DNA of 64,000 nucleotides from Gonocerus acuteangulatus (GCA_946811695.1 OX328124.1:101055678-101119677); one strand, 5' to 3'; numbered from the stretch's first letter, positions 11,886 to 23,921 are shown. Numbers and translations are program-made. The notes: generated by a model not told the origin, from the sequence alone.

Positions 11886-12107
11886 CTGGGTGGGAGAATT
11901 TTACATAAATATATATTTTTTCAAAATAAAATACAACACTACTCCCCGGCCTCGGCAACCGATGCACAAAAAAAAATACAATTATTCCACTTAAATGTAC
12001 TTTTTCCCCAAGAAAGTATTTTGATTAATCTTACATTTGAAAATAAATATTTCTTGTGATAATGGTAAAATTCGTAGCAGTTTAAATGCTCGGGCATGCA
12101 GCAATAA

Positions 12108-12890
12108 TCTATATATATAAAAATCACGTGTCTGTTTTTCTGTTTGTTTGTTCCTTATACAAATCTACTCCGTTTGACCGATTTTGACCAAACTTGGAAT
12201 AATGGTAGGTCTTGATACGAGAAATCTCCTAGGCTAGGTCAAAAAAATCTACCAGCTGTCTGTCTGTATGTTTGTCCCTTATACAAATCTACACCGTTTG
12301 ACCGATTTTGACCAAACTTGGAATAATGGTAGGTCTTGATACGAGAAATCTCCTAGGCTAGGTCAAAAAAATCGACCAGCTGTCTGTCTGTATGTTTGTC
12401 CCTTATACAAATCCACACCGTTCTTCCGATTTCGACTAAACTCGGTACACATGTAGATCTTAATCTGGGGAGTGCCGTAGGCTAGGTCAAAAAAATCTAC
12501 CAACTGTCTGTCTGTATGTTTGTCCCTTATACAAATCCACACCGTTCGTCCGATTTTGACTAAACTCGGTACACAGGTAGATCTTAATCTAGGGAGTGCC
12601 GTAGGCTAGGTCAAAAGAATCTACCAGCTGCCTGTCTGTATGTTTGTCCCTTATACAAGTCCACACAGTTAGCCCAATTTTTACGAAACTTGGTATACAT
12701 GTATGTCTTGATACGGGGGGTGTTATAGGTTAGGTCGAAGTCGTCTAGGACTCACAGTTGGGAGGCCACGGGTTCATAACAGTTACAGATTCGTGTTATT
12801 AGATTTTAATAATACTTATTTTGTTTCTAATTTATTTAGGCTTTTCTATATGCAGAAAGTAGGTGGCATGGCACGCCGGGTAACGGCTAG
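12108..12890 (+). mobile_element. family III, non-autonomous Helitron-like element, copy 1
   Basis: It begins TCTATATATATAAAAATCAC and ends GCCGGGTAACGGCTAG, that is TC...CTAG with a short GCCG/CGGC hairpin just before the end. It is flanked by A (12107) and T (12891). Removing it restores the palindrome arm exactly as seen at about 11475-11495. The body is five tandem units of roughly 125 bp (TGTCTGTCTGTATGTTTGT ... GACCGATTTTGACCAAACTT). No Rep/helicase is present, so it is non-autonomous. Confidence 0.85.
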
Positions 12891-13257
12891 TATATTATAA
12901 AATATTAGAAGGTGTAGATGATCGGGGTTTGGTCATTTGTTAAATAATGGACGTTCAAATTTAAATAAATTAATATGTTTAAATATTATCATAGAGTATG
13001 ATATTATCATGGAGATTAATGCGGAACATGTGTTGTAAACCCCCGAATACGGGTCTTTTTGCGAATACCACATCCAGTTACTTTTGAAGTAGCAGTAGTG
13101 ATTGTATCAGTGATTCAGCGCATGCGCATAACTCCTTTGCCTTCCTATTGGAGGATTCCGATGAGGAATTGTATTGGTTCTTGCTGGGAGTAAAGTAACC
13201 TTAAACAGTGATTTAGCATTTGTTTATGAAAAAGCTCTGTTTATGTTAGTGAGATAA

Positions 13258-14030
13258 AATGTGTCTTTTACAATGGATCAGCAGCAGTCATTCACTCAAA
13301 CTCTTTTCAATTAAGAATTGCTGATAGCTCTAGCATTTTCACTGCCGAATTACATGCCATTTTACTAGCTCTTCAAAATGTAATCATCCTTCCAAACCAA
13401 AAGATCCTAATTTTTTCGGATTCACTAAGTTTTTTGCTCTCCCTAAGTAACATGTATGAAACACATCCAATAATCACACAAATTTTTGAACAAGTACACC
13501 GACTACAAAGTCATAATGTACACATTGAAATGGTGTGGCTACCTGGACACACAAACTTCCCAGGAAACACTGACGCCGACAAAGAAGCAAAAATGAAAGC
13601 AAAAAGGTTAGGAACTGACGAAGACCGAATGACGTTACAAGACACTTACCTGCAGATTACAACACATATTATAAACAAATGGCAAAATACATGGACGTAC
13701 ACTACAGACAATAAATTACGTGAGATAAAAGAGTGCGTAGGTGCCTGGCCGCCAAGAAATCGATACACAAAAAGAGAAGAAGTTGTAGTTACCAGGCTCA
13801 GAATAGGCCATTCACACTTGACTCATTCTCATCTAATGACTCGACAAGACGAACCACTCTGCAGAATCTGTAATGTGAGACTGACAGTAAAACACATACT
13901 GACAGACTGCAGAGAACGGGACTACTTAGACTTACCACACGACATGCGAGAGATATTAACTGAAGGTAGCCCACATATAGACACCATTATTCAGCATTTA
14001 AAAACCAAAAACATTTATAATAAAATATAA
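13258..14030 (+). pseudogene. non-LTR retrotransposon RNase H domain and C-terminal zinc knuckle (5'-truncated)
   Basis: The frame is open through an RNase H fold: FYNGSAAVIHSN at the start, then TAELHAI, IFSDS and WLPGHTNFPGNTDAD with the conserved H and D. It continues into the usual C-terminal tail, RLRIGHSHLTHSHLM, and a zinc knuckle CRICN...HILTDC. This is the downstream part of an I/Jockey-type ORF2; the RT is missing. The frame is intact to its stop at 14030. The 3' region (14031-14520) is AT-rich with TATTAATATTATAA-like repeats and ends in AATAAATAAATAAATA; an A47 tract follows at 14582. It is probably a relatively recent 5'-truncated insertion. Confidence 0.85.
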
Positions 14031-14581
14031 AGATGAAGTATTATTGAATACATTTATTCATTATCATTGCAAGGTATCATGAACCACTATCAGCCAGATG
14101 AACTAAAAGTGCTCACGTAAAGAACATATATTAAACCTCAATGTGAAATATAAGTATGTTTAAGCTAAAATAATTGTAGTAGTATTATTAGTATTAGTAT
14201 TAGTATTATTGGTTATTAATATTTTAGTGGTAATATTTTAATTATTAATATTATAATTATTAATATTATAAGTTAATAGTATTAGTAGCATATTATGTAA
14301 TATAGATCCAAATTGTAAATAATATCATTGTATTGTAAGTTAATATTATGGTATTCTTAAGAATATTATCATCAAAATATTATAGTATTCTTAAGAATAT
14401 TATCATTAGATATTAGAATTTAGTATAGGTCAATGTGCCTATAATAAAATGTAACAATATAACGAGCAAGTCGCTTCTTTGCGGGCTCGTAAATACAATG
14501 AATAAATAAATAAATATGATATCTTCTTGAGCGAGCGTAGTGAGTGGAAACGCATCGCACTTGTGCCCATAATGTAAAATA

Positions 14582-14582
14582 T

Positions 14583-14628
<46 letters not shown>
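14582..14628. repeat. poly(A) tract
   Basis: An uninterrupted A run of about 47, plausibly the retroposition tail of the fragment upstream. Confidence 0.85.
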
Positions 14629-14631
<3 letters not shown>

Positions 14632-14962
14632 AGAAAGAAAAGGAATAGAAATATGTGTGTTTACAAATACCTTTGTTCATGTTATCTCCATAACCTGCAA
14701 AACAGTTAACTCTAATGCTTAATAACTTTTTTCGTAGTTGAGTGAATTGATTTTGATCATATTAACTTTTTTATAAATAAATATTGCTTGCCATTATCTA
14801 ATATGAATTATAACCGTAGATAACGAGTCAAGTAGTAATGGATAACCATCAAAGAACCTGTAAGCTAATCAGTAAGCTTATCAGCGAGTACGAGTAACTG
14901 TTATAAATCACTACTGCTACTTCAAAAGTAACTGGATGTGGTCTTCGCAAAATGACCCAAGA

Positions 14963-15830
14963 ATACATCGGAAATTGGAGTTTACTTCAGATCAAAATAA
15001 AATATCTTTCTGTTAGACTTAGCTGATCATTACAAATATAAAATAGTAAATCTATTATGATTATTCTTTAATTGCAATGGGACCCCTACCTACCTTTCTC
15101 ATTAATTCACTTGATTATACAGCTTTTGCGTGCGGACTTCTTGTTGGGCTATGCCTATAGAGAGAAAGCCTAATAAGCGGCATTATATGACTCGTTGACA
15201 CATTGTCAATGCAAGACACTATCATAATATTATATGACTGGGAATACTGTTTTATAGAAGGGATAAACAATACATATTCATATATCTAGCTGACAAGATT
15301 GTATTGTGTGTCGGGATCTTGATGTAGATCTGTGAATCTAGGTTCAGGACACGGCCTGCTTAAGTGGTCCTGGAAAGCAGCCAGGACTCGGTCCTCTTGA
15401 GATCACTTTGTCACTGGAATCCCTTTGGATCCTATGTTAACCTCTATTTCCCCTAGAGTACAGACTCTAATAAGTATCACAGCAATGAGAATATCATTAA
15501 ATCATAGTTTTTTGTTAGGAGGAACTAAAAATAACTGCCGGTACGGAGAAATTAATAATTAGGTTTTAGGCTGAATACTACTCCCAACACTGGCATATAA
15601 CTGGCCGATTTAGTTTATTTTTACAACACTTAATGCTCTGTAGATACCCTCCACGTCCACCGAATTTCTTTACATTATAAAAATTGCAAATTCGTAATTT
15701 GGTCCGTACTCCCCCCACCCCTCACTTGTTGGGTAACTCGCCGTTTTGCTGATTAAATATTCCTATAGAAAGCCTATATACGAACTTTCTTAGTGAAAAT
15801 ATTTTCTTTTTGGTCACTATTTTGGTAAAA

Positions 15831-15832
<2 letters not shown>
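14963..15832. other. unassigned sequence
   Basis: No gene or repeat is recognised, apart from a short family-I-like patch near 15600-15640 (TTTATTTTTACAACACTTA). Confidence 0.35.
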
Positions 15833-15893
<61 letters not shown>

Positions 15894-15902
15894 ATATATA
15901 TG

Positions 15903-15997
<95 letters not shown>
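15833..15997. repeat. compound (TG)n(TA)n microsatellite
   Basis: About 29 TG units (15833-15890) pass into interrupted TA repeats to 15997. Open frames read through it are simple-repeat artefacts. Confidence 0.95.
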
Positions 15998-15999
<2 letters not shown>

Positions 16000-16980
16000 G
16001 TACCCTGGAGAAAAAGTTAGTATATTTTCTTAAATATCTCAAAACGGTTGCGTAATTGTGTTATGTGGTTGTTGTCATTCAAAAGCTCAATAATTTATGT
16101 ACAAAAATATTCTTTTGCAATTTTCGAAACGGCGATCTTGGTTGGAGAAAATTATGTTTTCTTCATACTTTTCAACGTATGAAAATACAGTTTAGTTTGT
16201 CTTTTTTTATTGTAATTTTAATTTCATTAACGCCATTCTTTAGTGTAGTGATTATTCATTAATTATTGTTAACATGTACATAGCTAGTATTTGATTGATG
16301 ATTTTAATTGTTTTATTTGGGCACAACGTATTAAATTGACAAAAGAAAAATTCTCATTTGTTCAAAAATTACAAACAAATGAGTAGGTTTTATTAGATTT
16401 TGTTTGATTCAACTTGGGGACTTTTAAAAGGACAGAAAGCCGCTTAGATGTGTCAGTGTCTTAGCCAAGAAGTCCGTATAAGGAGCCTAAGAAATGGTGC
16501 TGTTTTTCTAGCTGCACATAAGCTCTGCAATTTGTTGTGTTGTACATTGCGCTAGCTACAAATTAGAGGAGGGTCCTTAGACATGAAGAATTGGTGTGGT
16601 TTTTATGGGTAATTCTCAATCGAGTTCGCACCAATTTTCTTTTTATTATCTCGTTTGTTGTTCTTTTATGGCTTAACTCTTCCTTTTATCTTTGGATGTT
16701 TGTTAACTCTTACTCATTGCCATACAGTTTGCCATGCCATACGTTTAAAGTCTTTAGAATGGGAAATTGAATAATTTTGTAGTAACTTTAAGGGCCTATT
16801 CCCTGTCGTGGTTTTGATTTATTCACGCAAAAAAGAAGCAAAAGATTTCGAAAAAAGAAAAGATTAACAAATCCAAATTTCATTCGGAATAAGCCTTATA
16901 TGTGAATCCGCAAAGTTGACCACGAGTCGAACTCTTTTGGGGGGTTCATTTTTTAATTGGTGTTCATAAAACTTCAATAT
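15998..16980. other. unassigned sequence
   Basis: No gene or repeat family is recognised. Confidence 0.4.
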
Positions 16981-17479
16981 ATTATAACTAGGGAACGGAT
17001 GTTCATGTAAAATAAAATTCAAAATATGTACACATATATGTAACTATTTAGAATGAAATATGTAATAACAAATTGAAAATATGTAGTAAAAAATACCTAA
17101 AACACTATAAAATATTAAAAAGAAAAGCATAAATAATAACTAGGAACTCTGTTATTATAAAAGGATAGAACAAAATGACTTAAACTCTATAACATATAGA
17201 AAAATAAAGTACAAATTAAAATTTGGAACTTATAAAAAGGGAAAAAGGAAGTTGAACATTTTAACAGATGTGCATTATTTTGTAAAGTTGTTTGCAACAA
17301 CATGCATTTTTAAATTGTCAAACGTGAAATGGTGCCGGTGAGATTTGAGAATATTTTTGAGCGACTGAATGATCTTTCAACATCTACTGAAGTGTGTATT
17401 TGAAGGCTGCAATCTTCATGGGAGTCAACTCAACTGTTAAACATGAACTTACTCTATTCCCACTGTGAATGCCCCCAAT

Positions 17480-18119
17480 CTGGATATCTTTCCATCAAGG
17501 GTTTATTTTTTTCAACACAGTCTTTTAACATTTTTTTTTTAATTTATTCCCAGTATCTCCTTCCAAAAGCTGGATTTGCTCTATTAATCCCTGTATGATT
17601 GCAATGCTATCCGTAAATAACATGCTTCTTGTCTCTAGTCTTGATATAGTAGGAGATATAAAATACACATTTGAAGAGATGTAACTTAGCTTTATCCTCT
17701 GCTACGGCTGACTCTGGAACAAACTATGAAACAACATTTTTCATTTTATCGAAGTGCTGCGTCCAGCCAAGTGCCCCAACGAGTGGTTGTGCAGGTAAAA
17801 AAAAAGAATATAAAGAAATAAGTTGTGTACGTCTTGAAATATCTTGTACAGCAATTTTAAAAAGTAGTTTCGACAAGTAGTTTTTGGTTGGGGAGGTAAA
17901 GGCATTTCGGGATAGTTTTTCTTTAAAATTCTTACCCGGCTAGGAGATTTAAGAAATAATTTTTTAACTGTCGATATCAATTCATCTACATCAGAAAACT
18001 GTGCCCTTGCGGTTTCAGAACTACGGTGCATTCCATGGGCCAAACAGGTTAGATGAATCATTTTCGGGTAAAAACTTTCAAGACATTACCTGCTTTGCTC
18101 TTGTATAGAGCCGCATCAG
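17480..18119 (-). pseudogene. hAT-like transposase fragment
   Basis: The minus strand reads LTDAALYKSKAGNVLKVF, then MIHLTCLAHGMHRSSE, FSDVDELISTVKKLFLKSPS and PLPPQPKTTCRNY. Further on, after a disrupted stretch, comes IIQGLIEQIQLLEGDTGNKL. This order is familiar from hAT-related transposases that carry a conserved THCLAH-like block and end in the dimerisation region. Stops and frameshifts are present (near 17545 and 17740, for example). Removing the family II insertion at 18120 joins VLL to FLTDAA in frame, so the insertion hit the coding region. No complete catalytic domain remains. Confidence 0.75.
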
Positions 18120-19670
18120 TCAAAAAAAAGTCCGTCTCGCAGGAACTGCATCATCTTAGCGCGGTTCCGTTCATATCCCTAGTCTAATTTGGAAAGATTA
18201 AAATAGAAGCAGTTATTATTTTGGTTCCACCAGTCTTTTTTTTTAAAATTAATTATTATGATGGCGTGTCAACCCTTAAGGTCACTAACGCCATTCCTGT
18301 GAGTAGTAATGTCTTGAAAGGTCATGATTTACAATCTTACCTGGAAGGGTCCGCTACACTAGAAACAGACCCGCTAGTGACAAGGTCTTGGAATCTTGGA
18401 AATCTATATTTCTAACAATAAATTGTTTTTGTTATTTTACTTAACCAGTTTTATTGTCAAATACATTATCCAACTATAAGCAATTAAAAAATAACAAGAA
18501 ATAAAACAGACAAAAAGAACCATTGGAATAAACGAAATCAATTAATTTAAAGCTTTAAGCACTTTTTTCTCCGATTAACATCGCCTAATTAAAACTTTCT
18601 TCAGAACCTTTTTTGTAGAGCATTTAGTAAGCTTCCGAATGGTAATCTTCCGCTTCACAAGATTGTCAACTGTTTTCGAGATACTAACGAAATTATACAA
18701 AGTTACCAAAACTTTTTTTGTCTGTTAATAAAATATTTTATTCTAACCCTTCCTTTACTCTAAACATAACAAAAATTTCAACATATTAGTGTTGATGAAA
18801 CTCCAACATGCAGAAAATGTTTCAACTGTATCCCATAATTCTAAGTACCAAAATCAAAGACAAAGAACCCTCCCTAGGAAGGACGCTAGGCAGTTGAAAA
18901 GCTATATATCTTGGAAATCCATATCTCTAACATTAAATTGTTTTTCTTATTTTTCGTAACCTGTTTTATTTTCAAATACATTATCCAACAATAAGCAATT
19001 AAAAAATAACAAGGAATAAAAAACAGACAAAAAGAACAGTTCGAATAAGCGAAATCAATTACTTTAAAGTTTTATGCTCTTATTTCTCCGATTGACATCG
19101 CCTAATCAAAACTTTCATTAGAACATTTTTTTTAGAGCATTTAATAAGCTTTCTAATGGTATTCTTCCGTTTACCAAGATTCTCAACCTTTTTCGAGATA
19201 TTAATGAAAGTAAACAAAGTTACTAAAACGTTTTATGCCTGTTAATAAAATATTTTATTCTAACCCTTCCTTAACTCCAAACGTAACCAAAATTTCAACA
19301 TATTAGTTTTGATGAAAGTAGAACAAGCAGAAAATGTTTCAACTGAATCCCATGATTCTAAGTACCCAAACCAAAAACGGTATTCAAAAAATATTTTTCC
19401 AATTTTCTCGAAAACGGTTAAAGCTATCGCCTTGAAAATGGTTTCATTCGTTTTCCTAGCCCAGGAATCATATAAAACGAGCACTTAGAAGCTTATGAAC
19501 TCAAAAACGTAAGCGTTACAATTTTTTTGCGCGAATTTCGCCCCAAACGCCATCTTCCAGTAGGCGGATTTTGCTGGTTAACGAACTTGACCTTTCAAAT
19601 TGGACGAAGGATTTTTGTACCAAATTTCATCAAAATCGGACCTTTCGTCTTCTATCTAGAGAGCGAACAG

Positions 19671-19761
<91 letters not shown>

Positions 19762-19897
19762 AATTCGAACCACCGTTATTTTCGGTCTCTAGGGGTTCTG
19801 AAACGCGAAATTTTCTAGTCGGCACTTCCGGATTGTTTCATTGTATCAACCCTATAAGCGGGGTTCCTCCCTATGGGGGAGGGAGGAACCGCGCTAA
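18120..19897 (+). mobile_element. family II repeat, copy A (Helentron/DINE-1-like)
   Basis: It starts AAAAAGTCCGTCTCGCAGGA, carries an inner TTAGCGCGGTTCC at 18154, two divergent tandem units of about 500 bp, a (TA)n tract at 19675-19760, and ends in a hairpin GGTTCCTCCC...GGGAGGAACC followed by GCGCTAA. The inner TTAGCGCGGTTCC is the inverted complement of the 3' end. It has no ORF of its own. It inserted into an A/T run of the hAT transposase without target duplication. Confidence 0.75.
19675..19760. repeat. (TA)n tract internal to family II copy A
   Basis: Interrupted TA repeat followed by CAAATTCGAACCACCGTTAT, as in copies B and C. Confidence 0.9.
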
Positions 19898-20185
19898 TAA
19901 CAACACCTCAGTGTTCTAGGCTCAATAGGTAAAGTATTATTTTCTTTCTCGGATTCCCCTTTATTTTTGCAATTACAAAATGAAAAGAATATCAAAATAT
20001 GTAGCAAAAATATGTATTTATGGCAGAATATGTAAAAAATATGGATTTTCGACAAAATATGTAAAATAAACACCCGTTTAAATGCTTTAAAATCACTTTA
20101 AACATGCAGAATTTCATCAAGAATTACGATTTAAGAATAAGAAAAAAATATGTAAATACATGAACATCCGTTCCCTAATTATAAC

Positions 20186-22140
20186 TATTGGGATCGTTAA
20201 CCAGAGCTAGTGGTTCAATGAAAATTGCTGTGCATTAAAGCCATTTTTCTTTCCGAACGATTTATATGTAGCACGAAATTAATTTTTTTTTAACAGTAAA
20301 ACGATACCTGTTCCCGTTGATTACAAAAGTTATGCAACGCCTGGCGTAGACAATACCTGAATGGGGGACCGTCTAGGTGCTCTTTGGATTATAATAGAGT
20401 GACAACATTTAGGTAGCAAAGTTATTATACTCCGTAAAAAAAAAAAAAAAAAATTGAACAAAACCTTAAAAACCTTTCATAGCTGGATATGCAGGATTTC
20501 TGCAAAACTTCCCAAACCCCAATATAGGTAAACTTAAGGAAACACGGTAAATGGGAGAATACAATAGTTGGCTGGAAGTTGGGATGAAGAGATACGAAGT
20601 AATTATAAAAATTTACTTCATTACAGAGCATCAGTTCATGGAAGAGTTTATTAAACTTGGTATAAGATTTCTTGAAACCTTTAGCAAACTACAAATATAT
20701 GCTAATTAATTACCGTAGATAGCAGTAAAAACAGTTTTGTTAAAGGACTAGGTACCTATATGAAATCGCGAGAAATATTATATTTTGAAGAATTAAGCAT
20801 CTCTTCGTGTATTATTAACTACAAATATTTCGTAAATATTTTATCTATAATTATAATAAAACTAATAAACTTTTCTCTGTTTTTTCAGGTAAGCTTACTA
20901 ATCTCGAAAGTAAGGTAATGTTATTGCATTATTTTATACAGTAGTAACAATAACTAGTTAAACAATTCTCAGATCGCATAATTCATAATGATTTCTTTTG
21001 TGTATCGTTAAAAATGTCATAATTCGTAGTGTGAATCTGCTATGCGCATTAGATATGGATATTATCCGTCATTAAATCGCTTCTTCCTTGGCGTTATATT
21101 ATTTGGAGCCTAGAAAATCTACAAATACTTTCTGACCTAAATACTACTGATGGAGAGTAATCCTCTCATTTTCACTCATTTAAAAGGTTTAAAACACATT
21201 AGACAGCACACATCCTTCGAATTCGAGTAACGGTTATGTATTTTTATAATCTTTTGTCAATATCGTTTTAAATTGTATCACAATAATCTTATTTTAATTA
21301 CTAGTTATTCTATTTTTATCTGATGATTATTCAATTTCTGAGAATAATATATTTCTTGCTATTTTTCTTTAATTTTTACAGTATTAAACAGTACACATAC
21401 ACAGTGTCTTAAAAATAAAATAATAGACTACCTAAGCTACTATCAGCTTGATCCTCGAGTAATATAGAAACCACGACAGAAAAATTGGAATAAAAAAAAT
21501 TGAGTACATCAGCCTTGTGACAACTCCTTAATGCAATAACTAAAATATTTTTCAATGTAATAATTTGTACATACAAAGGTAAATATAAACATAGCAATTG
21601 GCAAAATGTTCCAACTTAACTGTCAAAGGAGCAACAAAGAAATACAAATGACAAAACTGAGACGTCAATGATAAAAAATGCCTGCTTGTTGATCGCTGTC
21701 CCACAGGGAACCATCAGTCACTCAGGATACAAATGGGCTTCCATTCTAAAATACTTGAACGGCTAAGAAGCTTTTTGTATTCGCCCTTTAAGAGTGCCTC
21801 TCCTTAAAGGTAGTAAATGCTGAATACCAAGAAAACTGTAGTGAAATCGGGGTAATTGGAAGGTGATCATTCGAAAGTCTCATTAATTCCCTAGCTATTA
21901 AGTTCGAGCATAAATTCCCATAGGACCAATTCAGTTAATTGAAAGCGAAATATTAAGTGTTTCTTCTAGAACTTTTCAGATAAAGGCATTCTAGACAAAG
22001 GATCTCAAGATAAAGGCTTTATGATTATAAAGGTAAATAAAATAACGTAAAAACAATTACAATGAGGTGTTCATAGTTAGCCCGTCGAGGTGATAAGCAG
22101 TCAAGGAATATTTGGGATTCGGCTAGGAAAACATCAATAC
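20186..22140. other. unassigned sequence
   Basis: No gene is recognised. Present are an A-run at about 20435-20452 and a weak plus-strand 5S-like patch near 20350-20375 (CCTGAATGGGGGACCG). Confidence 0.4.
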
Positions 22141-22157
22141 GATTATAGTAACACCCT

Positions 22158-22206
22158 GTTTTTAGGACGTTTCGGCTACTCTTTGGTAGCCTTCGCCAGC
22201 TAAAAG
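22158..22206 (-). ncRNA. hammerhead ribozyme-like motif with A6 substitution
   Basis: The minus strand folds as stem I TTTTAG (22205-22200) with CTAAAA (22165-22160), 6 bp perfect. The core is CTGGCGA (22199-22193), stem II GGCTAC/GTAGCC, then GAAA (22173-22170). It continues ACGTC with the cleavage position after C at 22166. ACGT is self-complementary and could form stem III between two molecules, as in dimeric hammerheads. The invariant A of CUGANGA is G here, so cleavage is probably impaired. A PLE origin is inferred. Confidence 0.6.
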
Positions 22207-22374
22207 ACAAAACACAAATGCAAAATTAATACACAGACCTGTTTAACCAATAAAGAAATATGGTAATCTACAAATACCAATCGTTTATAAGAACATTTTG
22301 TTGTTGATACCAATAAGTAACAGAATATTATAAACAGCCATGGACGATCTTAGTACACAATAGAAAATAGGAGA

Positions 22375-22606
22375 GCAGACGTGAACCTTGCTCGGCTCAG
22401 GATACGCCACACAAGATTGACACATTCTTATCTGATGTCGGGGAATGAAGCGCAAGAGTGTCCAGTTTGTGGTGTCAATCAACCATATCTTCTCTGATTG
22501 CCGTGTCTACGAGAATGAAAGGTCTCTATACAGCATCACAGGTAATTTAAGAGAAGATATGGTTTACAACCCCACAATGAGTAAAAATGTATTTGATTTT
22601 TTGTAA
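22375..22606 (+). pseudogene. retrotransposon RNase H C-terminal tail (decayed)
   Basis: NLARLRIRHTRLTHSYLMSG, then CPVCGVNQP and, after one frameshift, FSDCRVYENERSLYSITGN, ending at a stop at 22606. This is the zinc-knuckle tail that follows RNase H in I/Jockey-type ORFs. The domain core is missing. Confidence 0.75.
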
Positions 22607-22609
22607 ATT

Positions 22610-22883
22610 CACAGAGCTCCTAAATAAACTATAATACATAAGTCTAAAATCTTCATCATTAAATACTATATCGGTTTGAAAAATTAAAAATAAATAAAAT
22701 AAAATATCTGATTAGAGTTTAATAACTCTTATTTACAATAGTACACTTATAAATTGAAATTCTAAAACTCTATAATCTGAAGCGTTAATCATCTCAAAGG
22801 ATAATTCTGATAAATGCTCTCTGGTCGAATGGGCCGGCTGACTGTGATATTGAGTCCATCAGAAGAATGAATTTGCTATTCTG
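22610..22883. other. unassigned AT-rich sequence
   Basis: Probably the 3' region of the preceding retrotransposon remnant; nothing else was seen. Confidence 0.35.
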
Positions 22884-23131
22884 TGATATCGTCGATACAA
22901 ATGCACAGTACCTAATGTGAAAAATTGCATTTTTCAAAAAATCAATACTTATTGCTGTTGCACTGCTGCACGGCAAATTCTCGAATCTAAGTTCACTCTG
23001 TGAACGGGAAACTGTCATAAGATCGAATTTGCCAAAAATTAGTCCAAAAACAAAGTAATGAATAAAAGTATTTTCACTCTAGAAAGTGGTGGTTTTCAAA
23101 TTCGATACTTTGCATTTTTACCGACGACATG
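22884..23131. mobile_element. MITE (ATATCGTCGATAC family), copy 1
   Basis: Ends GATATCGTCGATACAAATGC and GCATTTTTACCGACGACAT are inverted, with divergence at the right end. About 248 bp and no ORF. Shares its interior (CTCTAGAAAGTGGTG) with the copy at 42490. Confidence 0.75.
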
Positions 23132-23921
23132 AAGCCCGAAAGCATATTTATCTACAAGCTTAAAACGGGAGATTCTGGATTTCAATCATGGCCTGGCGAG
23201 CTCATTTTCCTTTATAAAGCAAAACTTATTTCTATAATTATTTTATGAGGATTTCTTAGAAGGGACATTTTTTTTCAAATTCCAAAAAACCGATTAAAGC
23301 TGTTTCATTAGCCTTAAACCAAATAACTAGCTGTTTATTCTTTTACAAAAAACGAATAAATTGCTTGAAATAGAAGTGAGTAAATCACTTCAAAGGGGCT
23401 ATTGGAAAATAAATATACCTTTTAACGTCTAGAGTTGTTGTTGCTAATAATGTCGATCAAACACGGTCTTCTCCCGCTATAAATTCGTTCCATCCAAAGC
23501 TATTAGTTGGAGGAATTGCTAAGGTCCTATCTGGATTAGAAATCCGACACTTTCTTCCAACAAGCTGTAGAAGGGCGAGAGCAATTCTAGTAACAGATGC
23601 TGGCTATATATCGGCTGAATAAGGAGAGAGATCCAGGCCATCCACGGCCTCATATATAGCAACAACCAGGCGTACCAATCCCCTAATTTAAATAGGATTC
23701 GGCCAAGTATAACCATTTACACCCTTTCTTTTGTTAGGGTGGGGGACGGGGTTATATTTCCTGGACGTTTTAATCAGAGCTTTATTTGTTCCGAAGATAA
23801 ATTGTATAAAAGCTAAGATTTATATTTCTTTCCTTGTAAATGAATGTTTTTCTCGCTGCCTTTTTTAGTGTGCTGCTTGTTCATATTCCGCCACTTTAAA
23901 AGTTTACTATTTTTTTATTTT
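23132..23921. other. unassigned sequence
   Basis: No supported feature. Confidence 0.35.

Larger units (their letters stand above)
10227..12923. repeat. large inverted repeat with a different insertion in each arm
   Basis: Left arm: 10227-10245 plus 11477-11649. Right arm, as reverse complement: 11950-12107 plus 12891-12923. Each arm is about 190 bp and they match closely once the family-I element (10246-11476) is removed from the left arm and the Helitron-like element (12108-12890) from the right. A small hairpin, CATCGGTTGC...GCAACCGATG, sits at the inner end of the left arm (11632-11665). Confidence 0.85.
13042..14962. mobile_element. DNA transposon with ~55-bp TIRs (superfamily unassigned)
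   Basis: The left end at 13050-13105 and right end at 14908-14962 are inverted: GGGTCWTTTTGCGAAKACCA then CATCCAGTTACTTTTGAAGT and AGCAGTAGTGATT. The 8 bases outside (CCGAATAC and AAGAATAC) match at six positions, a possible 8-bp duplication. Most of the interior is a retrotransposon fragment (13258-14628). No transposase was recognised. Confidence 0.65.
16989..20177 (-). mobile_element. hAT transposon with perfect 8-bp target duplication, interrupted by family II
   Basis: The TIRs TAGGGAACGGATGTTCATGT (16989 onward) and ACATGAACATCCGTTCCCTA (ending 20177) are flanked on both sides by ATTATAAC (16981-16988 and 20178-20185). An 8-bp duplication is the hAT hallmark. Both subterminal regions are rich in AAATATGTA words (16995-17100 and 19985-20160), as expected for transposase binding sites. 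The interior holds a decayed transposase (17480-18119). A 1.78-kb family II copy (18120-19897) sits inside it. Confidence 0.88.

Noticed and set aside
15722..16055. Several overlapping open frames of alternating C/V, I/Y and T/H residues
   Set aside because: They are translations of the (TG)n(TA)n microsatellite.
20350..20375. Additional 5S-headed SINE
   Set aside because: Only one short word resembles 5S and no tail module is present.
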